Source: an uncultured Chloroflexota bacterium
GTDB taxonomy: Bacteria > Chloroflexota > UBA11872
DNA length: 64,000 nt
Direction: 5' to 3'
NCBI GenBank assembly: GCA_958296175.1
Contig: OY282448.1
Span: forward strand, 1,279,899 to 1,343,898
Under the pieces are notes generated by a model. It ran no database searches, was not told where the DNA came from, and saw only the letters and a list, made by a program, of their open reading frames with translations. Both the position numbers and the translations under genes were made by a program. Below are positions 17,873 through 26,291 of this stretch, piece by piece (within the stretch, counting starts at the first letter, position 1; every line of letters starts with the position of its first letter).

Positions 17873-17930
17873 CTCATCACGTCCGCGCCCGCGTCGGCCT
17901 ATGCCTCCTGACCATCCGGCCCGTCCACGT

Positions 17931-18932
17931 TCACCCCGCCGCGGCCAGCAGCGCCGCGGCGTCGCCGATGCGGCAGGCGTAGGCCCATTCGTTGTCGTAC
18001 CAAGCCGCCACCTTCACCAGGTCGTCCCCGATCGCCATCGTCGACCCGGAGTCCACGATTGACGAGCGCGCATCGCCGCGCAGGTCAATCGACACCAGCG
18101 GCTCGTCGCACACGCCCATGATTCCGTGCAAGCGCCCGGCTGCGGCCGCGCGCAGGGCGTCGTTCAGCGCCTCGGCGCTGGCGGGCCGTTCCAGATGCGC
18201 CACGAACTCCACAATGGACACCGTGGCCACCGGCACGCGGTAGGCCGCGCCGTGCATGCGGCCGGCCAGCTCGGGGATAACCAGGCCAATGGCGCGCGCG
18301 GCGCCGGTGCTGGCGGGCACGATGCTCAGGGCGCTGGCCCGCGCCTCGCGCAGGTCGCCCGCCGCCGTGTCCACCAGGCTTTGCGAAGCCGTGTAGGCAT
18401 GCACCGTGGACATCAGGCCCTTGCGCACGCCAAACGCGCGGTGCACCACGTCCAGCGGCGGCGCCAGGCCGTTGGTGGTGCAGGAGGCGTTGCTGACCAC
18501 ACGGTGCGCGTCCGCGTCCAGCTGGCCGTCGTTCACGCCCAGCACCAGGGTGAAGTCGGCGTCGGACGACGGCGCGGAAATCACCACGCGGGAGGCGCCG
18601 GCGTCCAGATGCGCCGCGGCGCGCGCGCGCTGCGTGCCCACGCCCGTCGCTTCCACCACCAGGTCCACGCCCAGATCGCTCCAGGGGAGCTGCGCCCATT
18701 CGCGGGTCGACGTGTACGTAATCGCGCCGCCGTCCACCGCAAAGCCGTCGGGCGTCCGTTCCACCGCGCGGCCGAGCGGTCCGTAATTGCTGTCGTACTT
18801 CAGCAGGTGGATGGACGTCTCGACGTCGGCAAGGTCGTTGACGCCGGCGATCGTGACGTCCGGCCGCCGTTCCAGCAGCGCCCGAACCGCCAACCGCCCG
18901 ATGCGGCCAAACCCGTTGACACCAATACGCAC
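17931..18932 (-). CDS. gap: Glyceraldehyde-3-phosphate dehydrogenase
   Basis: A type I GAPDH of 333 residues that oxidises glyceraldehyde-3-phosphate with NAD(P)+. The Rossmann start is IGVNGFGRIGR. The catalytic cysteine is Cys151 in SNASCTTN, followed by the family segments STVHAYTASQ and IVPASTGAA, and WYDNEWAYA at the end. The usual Lys/Arg after TGAA is Arg (TGAARAIG), a minor variation. The start codon is GTG 18932 with GAGGAGA just upstream. It is the first gene of the gap-pgk unit. Confidence 0.95.
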   Translation of the reverse strand: MRIGVNGFGRIGRLAVRALLERRPDVTIAGVNDLADVETSIHLLKYDSNYGPLGRAVERTPDGFAVDGGAITYTSTREWAQLPWSDLGVDLVVEATGVGTQRARAAAHLDAGASRVVISAPSSDADFTLVLGVNDGQLDADAHRVVSNASCTTNGLAPPLDVVHRAFGVRKGLMSTVHAYTASQSLVDTAAGDLREARASALSIVPASTGAARAIGLVIPELAGRMHGAAYRVPVATVSIVEFVAHLERPASAEALNDALRAAAAGRLHGIMGVCDEPLVSIDLRGDARSSIVDSGSTMAIGDDLVKVAAWYDNEWAYACRIGDAAALLAAAG

Positions 18933-19256
18933 GTTCGATCTCCTCAGCGGCGCCGCCGAATCTTTTTCACCCTACCTTCTCCCCACGCGCTTTGCATGAG
19001 CGATGGAGCAAAGGCTGGCCGGCATCCCCGCGGCGCCCCCAAACCTGCTGGCGCCCGCCGCCGGGCTCCCGCCTGCGCGCGAATGGACGGCTCGATCGGA
19101 AGGTCTCTGGCAGCGAGCGGAGACCCTCTCTCCCCGCCGCCCCCTGGGCGGATTCGAGGGGTCAGGCAGGGGATGGCCTCGTCCACGCGCGGCCGTTGCG
19201 CTCACCGGCTCGTTCCGTGCCGCCGCGTTCGCCCATCCCGCAGCCATCGTCCATCA
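18933..19256. other. Intergenic region upstream of gap
   Basis: A 324-base gap between the small membrane protein gene and gap, both on the minus strand. It must hold the gap promoter, but no clear -35/-10 pair, terminator or conserved RNA was recognised. Reading frames through it have no protein character. Confidence 0.4.
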
Positions 19257-19688
19257 TCAGCGCGCGTCGGACCTGAGCGTGACGTGGGCAAGGATGGCCG
19301 CAATCGCCTCGGTGAAGAGACCAAAGACAAGCGAAACGACAACGATAGCCGCGCCAAAGAATCCTACGATGATCGCGGCGGCGGCCTGCTCGCCTTCGCT
19401 CTCGGCGCTGAGCATCGCTTCGGCGCCCGAAACGAACGTGAACAAAAGCGCCGCCACCGGCAACGAAAACGCCGCGATCGCGTAACCGAGCGCGGTTCGT
19501 CCAAAGACGCGCTTGACCTCGACCAATTGCACCGCATACGCGGACATCGCGATCCAGACAAGGACGAACGAAACCCAGGCAACCACCTCGCCCACGCCGC
19601 CGCCGCCAACGGCAAGCGTCAGACTGATACTCGCGATAATGGCAACGGGCAAACTCGCAACGATAGCGACGACAAAACGCATGACCAT
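19257..19688 (-). CDS. Four-helix integral membrane protein, unknown
   Basis: A 143-residue product with four hydrophobic segments (about residues 3-28, 36-58, 70-92 and 105-140), separated by short loops with a single charged loop VEVKRVFGR. It starts at ATG 19688 behind a strong Shine-Dalgarno (AAGGAG, 7 bases). The GC content is clearly lower than the surrounding genes. No family was recognised. It stands alone between gap and the divergent aminotransferase. Confidence 0.6.
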   Translation of the reverse strand: MVMRFVVAIVASLPVAIIASISLTLAVGGGGVGEVVAWVSFVLVWIAMSAYAVQLVEVKRVFGRTALGYAIAAFSLPVAALLFTFVSGAEAMLSAESEGEQAAAAIIVGFFGAAIVVVSLVFGLFTEAIAAILAHVTLRSDAR

Positions 19689-19863
19689 TCCTCGGCTCCT
19701 TTGCGGATTCTTCGGACCCTGCGGCGCGGGCATCTGCACAATCTGACGCAGGGCCGGCAGCCGCCTGCCAGTTCCGGCTCATAATCACGTGCGGCAAGTA
19801 TACTTCCGCGTGCGCCTGGCCGGTCGAGTTCGCACGCCGCGCCGCGCTCGAATAGGAGACGCC

Positions 19864-21219
19864 ATGACCGTGACCGTGCGCCCGACTGCGGCTGAGGTTG
19901 CCGCGCTGAATCGGGAATACACGTTCTTCGACTGGGCGGCGCAGGACGCGGTGCGGCCGATTGCCGTGGAGTGGGCCGAGGGGTCGTATCTGTTCGACCA
20001 CGACGGCCGGCGCATTCTGGACTTCAACGCGCAGCTCATGAACGTCAACCTGGGGCATCAGCACCCCGCGGTGGTGGCGGCGATCAAGGCGCAGGCCGAC
20101 AAGCTGTGCTACGTCAACCCGCGGTTCGCCTCGCAGCCGCGCGGCGAGCTGGGGCGCGAGCTGGCGCACATCACGCCCGGGCCGCTCTGCAAGAGCTTCT
20201 TTACCCTGGGCGGTTCCGAGGCCACCGACCACGCCATCAAGGCTGCGCGCCTGGCCACCGGCAAGCACAAGATCGTGGCGCGGCGGCGCTCGTATCACGG
20301 CGCAACCTACGGCGCGCTTACGCTGACCGGCGAGGCCCGGCGCTGGGCCACCGAGCCGGGAATTCCGGGCGTGGTGCGCGCCGCCGACCCGTATCGCTAC
20401 CGCTGCCGCTTCTGTTCCGGCCAGCCGGCCTGCGACCTGCGCTGCGCCGACGACATCGACGAGGTCATCCGCGTCGAAGGCCCGGACCACGTGGCGGCGG
20501 TGATTGTGGAACCCATCGCGGGCGCCAACGGCGTGGTGGTGCCGCCGGACGGCTACCTGCAGCGCGTGCGCGATATCTGCGACGAGCACGGCGTGTTGCT
20601 GATTGCGGACGAGGTGATGAGCGGGTTCGGGCGCACCGGCCGCTGGTTCGCCGTGGAGCATTGGGGCGTCGAACCCGACATCATGACCATTTCCAAGGGG
20701 CTGACCTCGGGCAGCGTGCCGCTGGGGGCGGTGGTGATGTCGGAACAGGTGGCGCGGCACTTCGACGCCAACCAGTTCTGGGCCGGACTGACCTACGGCG
20801 CGCACACCCTGGCCTGCGCCGCGGCGCTGGCTACCATCCAGGCCTACCGCGACGAGGGCATTCCCGAACGCGTCGAAGCCATGGGCGAGGTGCTGCGCGC
20901 CGAGTTTGCCGCCATGGCCGAGCGCCACCCCAGCATTGGCGAAGCGCGCAGTCTGGGCCTGTTCTCGGCCCTGGAACTGGTGCGTAACCGCACGACGCGC
21001 GAACCGCTCGTGCCCCAGATCGAGCCGGCCTACGAGTTCCACGGCGTGATGCGCCGGATCGGCGCGTTCATGCTGGAGCGGGGCGTCAGCACCATGATTC
21101 GCTGGAACTGGATCTTCGTGAACCCGCCGCTGACCGTCTCGCTGGACGAGCTGCACGAGGGACTGGCCGTGCTGGACGAGGCGCTGGAGATTGCGGATGC
21201 GGAAGTGGCACGCGGTTAG
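19864..21219 (+). CDS. Class III PLP-dependent aminotransferase
   Basis: A 451-residue fold-type I aminotransferase. The PLP lysine is Lys278 in TISKGLTSG, with the cofactor-contacting LLIADEVMSGFGRTG before it and GGSEATDHAIKAAR near residue 118. The overall pattern (LNREYTFFDWAAQ..., VRPIAVEWAEGSYLFD) is close to taurine-pyruvate/beta-alanine-type transaminases, but the amino donor cannot be told from sequence. A Cys-rich insert (RYRCRFCSGQPACDLRC, about residues 178-194) is unusual and could bind a metal. The start is ATG 19864 after AGGAGA. The gene is monocistronic and divergent from the minus-strand membrane gene. Confidence 0.88.
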   Translation: MTVTVRPTAAEVAALNREYTFFDWAAQDAVRPIAVEWAEGSYLFDHDGRRILDFNAQLMNVNLGHQHPAVVAAIKAQADKLCYVNPRFASQPRGELGRELAHITPGPLCKSFFTLGGSEATDHAIKAARLATGKHKIVARRRSYHGATYGALTLTGEARRWATEPGIPGVVRAADPYRYRCRFCSGQPACDLRCADDIDEVIRVEGPDHVAAVIVEPIAGANGVVVPPDGYLQRVRDICDEHGVLLIADEVMSGFGRTGRWFAVEHWGVEPDIMTISKGLTSGSVPLGAVVMSEQVARHFDANQFWAGLTYGAHTLACAAALATIQAYRDEGIPERVEAMGEVLRAEFAAMAERHPSIGEARSLGLFSALELVRNRTTREPLVPQIEPAYEFHGVMRRIGAFMLERGVSTMIRWNWIFVNPPLTVSLDELHEGLAVLDEALEIADAEVARG

Positions 21220-21477
21220 TGGTTCGTGAAGCGTGGAGCCTGGCTGCGAAGAACGCGAATAACGAGCACGGGGGAATTGTGGATTGACGCGGGGCGGAAT
21301 TCTGGATTCCCGCCTGCGGTAGAGCGGCGGAGGAGAACGGGAAGGACCGGAGGGTCGACAGAGCGGCGGGAATGATGGGAAGACGCGCGCATGGAGGCGC
21401 GAGCCGTTGGCTCATGCGCCGCAGGCCGGAAGCCGCCGGCCGCAGACGATGTTTGGCTTTGCCAACCCCGAGCCTTG

Positions 21478-22722
21478 CTAACTCTCGAGCCCATCTTCCC
21501 GCTCCGCGCTGCCCTCGCCTTCCAGCGTCCGCATATAGCGTTCGTAGAGGAACACGCGGTTGCGGTCGTGGCCGGTGACTTCCCGCAGAACGCCAATCTC
21601 GACCAGGCGGGCGGTCAGGCGGTTGGCCGCGGAATAGGCCGTGCCGGTGGTCTGCCGCACGTCGGCCACGGTCACGAAGGGCTGCCGGTAGAGCCGCTCC
21701 AACACCCGCAGGCCGTTGGCGGCGGCGCGTCCCAGGCTGTCGGTGACCGCGGCGCGGTGTTCCTCCCGCAGCGCCAGCACGCGCCGGATGACGTCAGCGG
21801 CTTCCTGGCTGACCTCGATCACGCCGCGCAGGAAGAACGAGAGCCAGCCTTCCCAGTCGCCGGCGTCCCGCACGGCCTGCAAGCGCTCGTAATACTCCGA
21901 CCGCCACCGCCGGAAGAAGAGCGAGAGATACAGCACGGGCGTCCGCAGGATGCCCCGCTGACAGAGCAGGAAGGTGATGAGCAGCCGGCCGACGCGCCCG
22001 TTGCCGTCCAGAAACGGGTGGATGGTCTCGAACTGCGCGTGCACCAAGCCGATCTGAATGAGGTCCGGAAGCTCGGTGGGCGCGTGCAGGAAGGCTTCGA
22101 GCTCGCCCAGCGCCTGCACCGCCTCGCGCGGGGGCGGCGGCACGAACGTGGCCTCGGACAGCCCGCAGCCGCTCGGGCCGATCCAGTTCTGGCTGCGGCG
22201 CAGCTCGCCGGGCTGCGCCCCCGCGCCGCGCACGCCGTGCAGCAGGCGCTCGTGGATTTCCCGGATGAGGCGGATCGACAGCGGCAGGCTGTCCAGCCGT
22301 TCCAGCCCGTAGTTCATGGCGCTGACGTAGTTGATGACTTCGCCCGCGTCCTGCGGCTGCTTGGGCGAGCGCAGCCGGGCTTCGGCGGCCAGCACGTCTT
22401 GCAAGCTGCTTTGCGTGCCCTCGATCTGGCTGGACAACACGGCTTCCTTGCGCACGTACATGAACACGAAGAGGTCGGCGTCGGGCAGCGTTTGCACCGA
22501 GCCGTCCAGACGCCCCAACGCCTGGTCGGCCTGGGACAGCAGCGCAAGCAGCTCGCCGTCCAGCCGCACCGGCGGCGAAGGCGGCAGCGCGGCCGGCACG
22601 AAGGCCCGGTAGCCCTGCGGCTGGGCGGCGTAGCGCCCGGCCCGCGCGCTGGCGGCGGCGTCAGCCGCCACGGCGCAGCCGCCGGGCCGCACGGGCGCCC
22701 CGCGGGTCATGCATCGGTGCAC
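21478..22722 (-). CDS. fic: Fic-domain protein (predicted AMP transferase, class II)
   Basis: A 414-residue Fic protein. The catalytic loop HPFLDGNGRVGR (residues 235-246) is complete, so AMP transfer to a target hydroxyl is expected. The N-terminal domain carries SSQIEGT (residues 97-103), matching the inhibitory (S/T)xxxE(G/N) motif of class II Fic proteins, in which the Glu (here Glu101) blocks the nucleotide site. A winged-helix-like C-terminus (VADVRQTTGTAYSAANRLTARL) suggests DNA binding. The start is ATG 22722 or ATG 22710. The region directly upstream of its start is the eight-unit palindrome array, which may hold its operator. No partner antitoxin gene is adjacent. Confidence 0.9.
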   Translation of the reverse strand: MHRCMTRGAPVRPGGCAVAADAAASARAGRYAAQPQGYRAFVPAALPPSPPVRLDGELLALLSQADQALGRLDGSVQTLPDADLFVFMYVRKEAVLSSQIEGTQSSLQDVLAAEARLRSPKQPQDAGEVINYVSAMNYGLERLDSLPLSIRLIREIHERLLHGVRGAGAQPGELRRSQNWIGPSGCGLSEATFVPPPPREAVQALGELEAFLHAPTELPDLIQIGLVHAQFETIHPFLDGNGRVGRLLITFLLCQRGILRTPVLYLSLFFRRWRSEYYERLQAVRDAGDWEGWLSFFLRGVIEVSQEAADVIRRVLALREEHRAAVTDSLGRAAANGLRVLERLYRQPFVTVADVRQTTGTAYSAANRLTARLVEIGVLREVTGHDRNRVFLYERYMRTLEGEGSAEREDGLES

Positions 22723-22748
22723 CCGTCAGGGAGCGCCGGTCCACGCGC

Positions 22749-23055
22749 CCATATGTTCGTCTGGCAGTCACACTGCGGCCGAACCCATCCATATTATCGT
22801 CTGCCGAGCACATGGCGTCAGAACCCATCCATAGTATCGCCAGACAATCACATGGCGGTTGGACTCGCCCATAGTGTCGCCAGACGATCATATGGACACC
22901 GACCCCGCCCATAGTATCGTCTGCCGATCATATGGCGGCCAATCCGGTCCATAGTATCGCCAGACAATCACATGGCGACAATACTCATCCATATTATCGC
23001 CAGACGAATATATGGCGGTCAGCCCCGTCCATATGATCGTTTGGCAACCACACGG
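22749..23055. repeat. Array of eight 27-bp palindromes on an exact 40-bp period
   Basis: Eight related units begin at 22749, 22789, 22829, 22869, 22909, 22949, 22989 and 23029. Each is a 27-bp imperfect palindrome followed by a 13-bp non-conserved spacer. The left arm tends to CCATATGATCG (exact in unit 8) and the right arm to CGATCATATGG (exact in units 4 and 5), so the ideal unit is a perfect palindrome. The 5-base centre is CCAGA in units 3, 4, 6 and 7, and the opposite orientation TCTGG/TCTGC/TTTGG in the others. Repeats diverge and spacers are short and fixed, so this is not a CRISPR. It lies between fic and threonine synthase, which point away from each other. An operator array, a centromere-like site or a transcribed hairpin series are possible. 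Confidence 0.9.
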
Positions 23056-23109
23056 TGGCGACCTCAGCAACTGACGTCGGCGGTCGAACCGAAAGCCGCG
23101 CGGCCAACG

Positions 23110-23184
23110 CCCCCAATCCCCAGCCCCCAATCCCCAATCCCCAATCCCCAATCCCCAATCCCAAATCCACAATCTCAAATCCCC
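23110..23184. repeat. Heptanucleotide tandem repeat (CCCCAAT)n
   Basis: Around ten imperfect copies of a 7-mer of the form CCCCAAT/CCAAAT/CCACAAT in tandem, 50 bases upstream of the threonine synthase start. The same repeat type occurs at 26216-26246 and 27714-27770. It resembles the short tandemly repeated heptamers of filamentous cyanobacteria. Confidence 0.85.
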
Positions 23185-23234
23185 ATTGCGTTACGCTCCC
23201 CTGCGTGCAGCGGCAACCAGCGGAGACGTGCGGC

Positions 23235-24458
23235 ATGGCCGGGCGTGAGGCGTTTCGGTCGTTCTTGACCACCCTGCGCTGTGCTGAGACGGGCGAATCG
23301 CACGACCCGTCGGTGCTCCAGAGCATCAGCCGCGGCGCCGGAGCAACGCTGCTGCCGGAATACGACCTGGAGGCCGTGCGCGCCGCGGTGACGCCGGCGC
23401 AGATTCGCGCGCGGCCGGCCGACCTGTGGCGGTTCCGCGAGCTCTTGCCGCTGAACGACCCGCTGGGCGCGCCCGACCTGGGCGCGGGCGCCACGCCGCT
23501 GCTGCGGCTGCCCCGCCTGGGCAAGCGTTTGGGCATGGCCAACCTCTGGCTGAAGGACGAAGGCGCCAACCCGACCGGCACCTTCAAGGCGCGCGGCGCG
23601 GCGGTTGGCGTGGCGCGCGCCCACGAGCTGGGCGTCCGCGAAATCGCCATTCCCACCGCCGGCAACGCCGGCAGCGCCTGGGCCGCCTACTGCGCGGCCT
23701 GGGGTATCGGGCTGCACGTGGTGATGCCCGTCGACACCCCGGACCCGATCAAGGCCGAGTGCGCGGCCTACGGCGCCGACGTCACCCAGGTGCGCGGCGT
23801 CATCAGCGACGCCGGGCGCATCGTGGCCGAACGCAGCGCCGCCGCCGGCTGGTTCGACGCCTCCACCATGAAAGAGCCCTACCGCGTCGAAGGCAAGAAG
23901 ACCATGGGGCTGGAGATTGCCGAAGCCTTCGACTGGGACCCGCCCGACGTGGTGCTCTATCCCACCGGCGGCGGCGTGGGGCTGATTGGCGTCTGGAAGG
24001 CCATGCGCGAACTGGCCGAGCTTGGGTGGTTGCGCGGCGCCCCCCCGCGGCTGATCGCCGTGCAAGCCCAGGGGTGCAGCCCCATTGTCGAGGCGTGGAC
24101 GTCGGGGGCCGCCGACGCGGCGCGCCCCGACGATCCCTACACCGTGGCCAACGGCCTGCTGGTGCCGCTGCCCTTTGCCCACCGCCTGATTCTGCGCATC
24201 CTGCGCGAGACCGGCGGGACGGCCGCGGCCGTCGACGACGCCGCGCTGCTGGACGGCATGCGCGAGCTGTCGTCGCTCGAAGGCGTGCTGGCCGCGCCGG
24301 AAGGCGCCTCGCTGATCGCGGCCCTGGCGCTGCTGTTGGACCGCGGCGACGTTGCCCGCGGCGAGCGCGTGGTGCTGCTCAACACCGGCAACGCGCTCAA
24401 GTACACCCATCTCGTCGACCAGCCCGCGGCCCCGCCGGTCGACCCGCTGCCTGCGTGA
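23235..24458 (+). CDS. thrC: Threonine synthase-like PLP enzyme
   Basis: A 407-residue fold-type II PLP enzyme. The PLP lysine is Lys118 in PTGTFKARG, followed by PTAGNAGSAWAAYCAAWG and the phosphate-binding PTGGGVGLIGVWKA. The N-terminus has the LRCAETGE segment and a GATPLLRLPRLG start of the catalytic core, as in threonine synthases that convert O-phosphohomoserine to threonine. The zinc-ribbon cysteines of some relatives are reduced to a single Cys at the N-terminus. The start is ATG 23235. The stop overlaps a possible GTG start of the next gene. Confidence 0.85.
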   Translation: MAGREAFRSFLTTLRCAETGESHDPSVLQSISRGAGATLLPEYDLEAVRAAVTPAQIRARPADLWRFRELLPLNDPLGAPDLGAGATPLLRLPRLGKRLGMANLWLKDEGANPTGTFKARGAAVGVARAHELGVREIAIPTAGNAGSAWAAYCAAWGIGLHVVMPVDTPDPIKAECAAYGADVTQVRGVISDAGRIVAERSAAAGWFDASTMKEPYRVEGKKTMGLEIAEAFDWDPPDVVLYPTGGGVGLIGVWKAMRELAELGWLRGAPPRLIAVQAQGCSPIVEAWTSGAADAARPDDPYTVANGLLVPLPFAHRLILRILRETGGTAAAVDDAALLDGMRELSSLEGVLAAPEGASLIAALALLLDRGDVARGERVVLLNTGNALKYTHLVDQPAAPPVDPLPA

Positions 24459-24469
24459 CCGCGCACGGC

Positions 24470-25432
24470 ATGCGCCCGGTCGTGCTGGTGACCGAACAGG
24501 TGCACCCGCGGGGCATCGCTGCCCTGGAGGCATTCGCGGACGTGGCGCGGCCGCAGCGCCCCGACGAAGCGTCGATCCTGGCGGCCGCCCCGCCGGCCAG
24601 CGCCATCGTGGTGCGCGTGGCGCCCGTCACGGCGGCCGTGATCGATGCGGCGCCGCGCCTGCGGCTGATTCAGAAGCACGGGGTTGGCGTGGACAGCGTG
24701 GACGTCGCGCATGCCACGCGGCGCCGCGTGGCGGTGTGCATCACGCCCGACGCCAATGCGGCCTCGGTGGCCGAGTTCGCCGTGGCCGCCGCGCTGGCGC
24801 TGGTGAAACGGCTGGCCGACCGCGACCGCGTGGTGCGCTCGGGGCGCTGGCGCGACACCGACGACGTGCCGGTGCACGAGCTGGCCGCACGCACCGTCGG
24901 CGTGGTTGGCGGCGGCCGCGTCGGCCGGCGCGTCGTGCAGGCGCTGGCGCAAGGTCTGGGCATGCGCGCGCTGGTGTTCGACCCCTTCATGTCCGCCCAG
25001 GACATCCGCGCAGCCGGCGGCGAGCCGGCGGCCACGATCGAAGACCTGCTGGCCCAGTCCGACATCGTGACGCTGCACACCCCGCTGACGCCGGCCACCC
25101 ATCACCTCATCGACGCGCGGCGGCTGGCCTGCATGCAGCCGCACGCCGTGCTGGTCAACACCTGCCGCGGGCCGGTGGTGGACGAGCGCGCGCTGGCCCA
25201 GGCGCTGGCCAACGGAACGCTGGCCGGGGCCGCCATCGACGTCTTCGAGCGCGAACCTCCCGAGGCAAGCCCCCTGCTCCATGCGCCAAACGTGCTGCTG
25301 TCGCCGCACGTGGCCGGCATCACGATCGAATCGGCCCGCCGAACCGCGGAGCACTGCGCCCAGGAAGTGGCGCGCGTGCTCGGCGGCCAGGGCGCGCGAT
25401 GGTGTATCAATCCAGAGGTGCTGACGCCGTAA
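24470..25432 (+). CDS. D-3-phosphoglycerate dehydrogenase-like 2-hydroxyacid dehydrogenase
   Basis: A 320-residue D-isomer-specific 2-hydroxyacid dehydrogenase. An NAD-binding GGGRVGRRVVQALAQGLGM lies near residue 147. The catalytic Arg is in VNTCRGPVVDE, Glu in IDVFEREPP, and His in LLSPHVAGIT. It lacks the C-terminal ACT domain of many SerA enzymes, so the substrate (3-phosphoglycerate or another 2-hydroxyacid) is uncertain. It follows threonine synthase directly; GTG 24455, overlapping the upstream stop, is an alternative start to ATG 24470. The pair suggests an amino-acid biosynthesis unit. Confidence 0.85.
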   Translation: MRPVVLVTEQVHPRGIAALEAFADVARPQRPDEASILAAAPPASAIVVRVAPVTAAVIDAAPRLRLIQKHGVGVDSVDVAHATRRRVAVCITPDANAASVAEFAVAAALALVKRLADRDRVVRSGRWRDTDDVPVHELAARTVGVVGGGRVGRRVVQALAQGLGMRALVFDPFMSAQDIRAAGGEPAATIEDLLAQSDIVTLHTPLTPATHHLIDARRLACMQPHAVLVNTCRGPVVDERALAQALANGTLAGAAIDVFEREPPEASPLLHAPNVLLSPHVAGITIESARRTAEHCAQEVARVLGGQGARWCINPEVLTP

Positions 25433-25481
25433 TCCCTGGACGGCGGCCGCTGGATGGACGAACGGGGAGGTCTGGGAACGA

Positions 25482-26063
25482 ATGCCCACGGCGCAGCGCC
25501 GCGCGCGCATGACCCAGGTCGCCGCCGCCCGCCAGGCGGGCCTGGTCGTGGTCCTGGAAGACATGCACGACCCGCACAACGCCCAGGCGGCGGTTCGCAG
25601 CTGCGACGCCTTTGGCGTGCAGCGCGTCCACCTGATTTTCGTCGACGAGGCGCCGTTCGACCCGCGCCGCGTCGGCAAGCGGAGTTCCTCGACGGCCAAC
25701 AAGTGGGTCGACGTCACGACCCACCGCTCCACCGCGGCCTGCGCGGCGGAGCTTCGGGGCCAGGGCTACGCGCAGGTGGCCGCCGTGGCCGACCCGCGCG
25801 CGGCGCCGCTGACGTCGGCCGATCTGCGCGCGCCGCGGCTGGCGCTCTGGTTCGGCAACGAGCAGCGCGGCCTGTCGCCATCCGCGCTGGCCGCCGTCGA
25901 CCAGCAGATGACGATCCCGACGGTTGGCATGGTGCGCAGCCTGAACCTGTCCGTGGCCGCGGCGATCGTCCTGTACGAGGCCGCGCGCCAGCGGTCGGAC
26001 GCGGCCTTTCGCCTGTCCCCGGCCGCGCGCGACCGCCTGGCGTGCGACCTGCTGCGGCGCTAA
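25482..26063 (+). CDS. TrmH-family tRNA/rRNA 2'-O-methyltransferase
   Basis: A SPOUT-fold RNA ribose methylase of 193 residues. Motif 1 is DPHNAQAAVRSCDAFG with the catalytic Arg, motif 2 is LWFGNEQRGLS, and motif 3 is IPTVGMVRSLNLSVAAAI, which forms the SAM-binding knot. The closest family pattern is TrmH, the tRNA Gm18 methylase, but related SpoU enzymes look alike. The start is ATG 25482; an internal ATG ten codons on is possible. It is 49 bases after the dehydrogenase. The last codons lie in a 31-bp direct duplication. Confidence 0.88.
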   Translation: MPTAQRRARMTQVAAARQAGLVVVLEDMHDPHNAQAAVRSCDAFGVQRVHLIFVDEAPFDPRRVGKRSSSTANKWVDVTTHRSTAACAAELRGQGYAQVAAVADPRAAPLTSADLRAPRLALWFGNEQRGLSPSALAAVDQQMTIPTVGMVRSLNLSVAAAIVLYEAARQRSDAAFRLSPAARDRLACDLLRR

Positions 26064-26122
26064 AGGCAAGCGGCCAGGCCGTTCGTGCCGTGCTGCGGCG
26101 CTAGAGGCAAGCGGCCAGGCCG
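26051..26122. repeat. 31-bp direct duplication across the trmH stop
   Basis: Copies at 26051-26081 and 26092-26122 differ at one base. The first contains the trmH stop TAA and the second has TAG at the same place, so the 3' end of the gene was duplicated locally. Confidence 0.8.
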
Positions 26123-26215
26123 GTTTGCGCCGTGCTGCGCCGCCGCTCGGTGCGACCTGCGTACGCCCTCGCCCCCCACCGCTGCCCCCGCCCCCATCAC
26201 CGCCCCCGCCGTGCA

Positions 26216-26246
26216 TCCACAATCCACAATCCACAATCCACATTCC
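26216..26246. repeat. Heptanucleotide repeat (CCACAAT)n
   Basis: Four to five tandem copies of a CCACAAT-type 7-mer lie in the gap before the gene at 26292. They are the same family as the repeats at 23110 and 27714. Confidence 0.8.
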
Positions 26247-26291
26247 CCCCAGCGTTTATCCTTGCGCACCCACCCCGCTCGGAGCACGCCC

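Noticed and set aside
22749..23055. CRISPR array
   Set aside because: The repeats diverge from each other, spacers are only 13 bp and partly alike, and there are no cas genes. A repeat with an invertible centre is not a CRISPR feature.
22661..23178. Short minus-strand frames across the palindrome array
   Set aside because: The 40-bp period is not a multiple of three, so the translation changes phase with each unit. The frames share no protein character and no ribosome-binding site.
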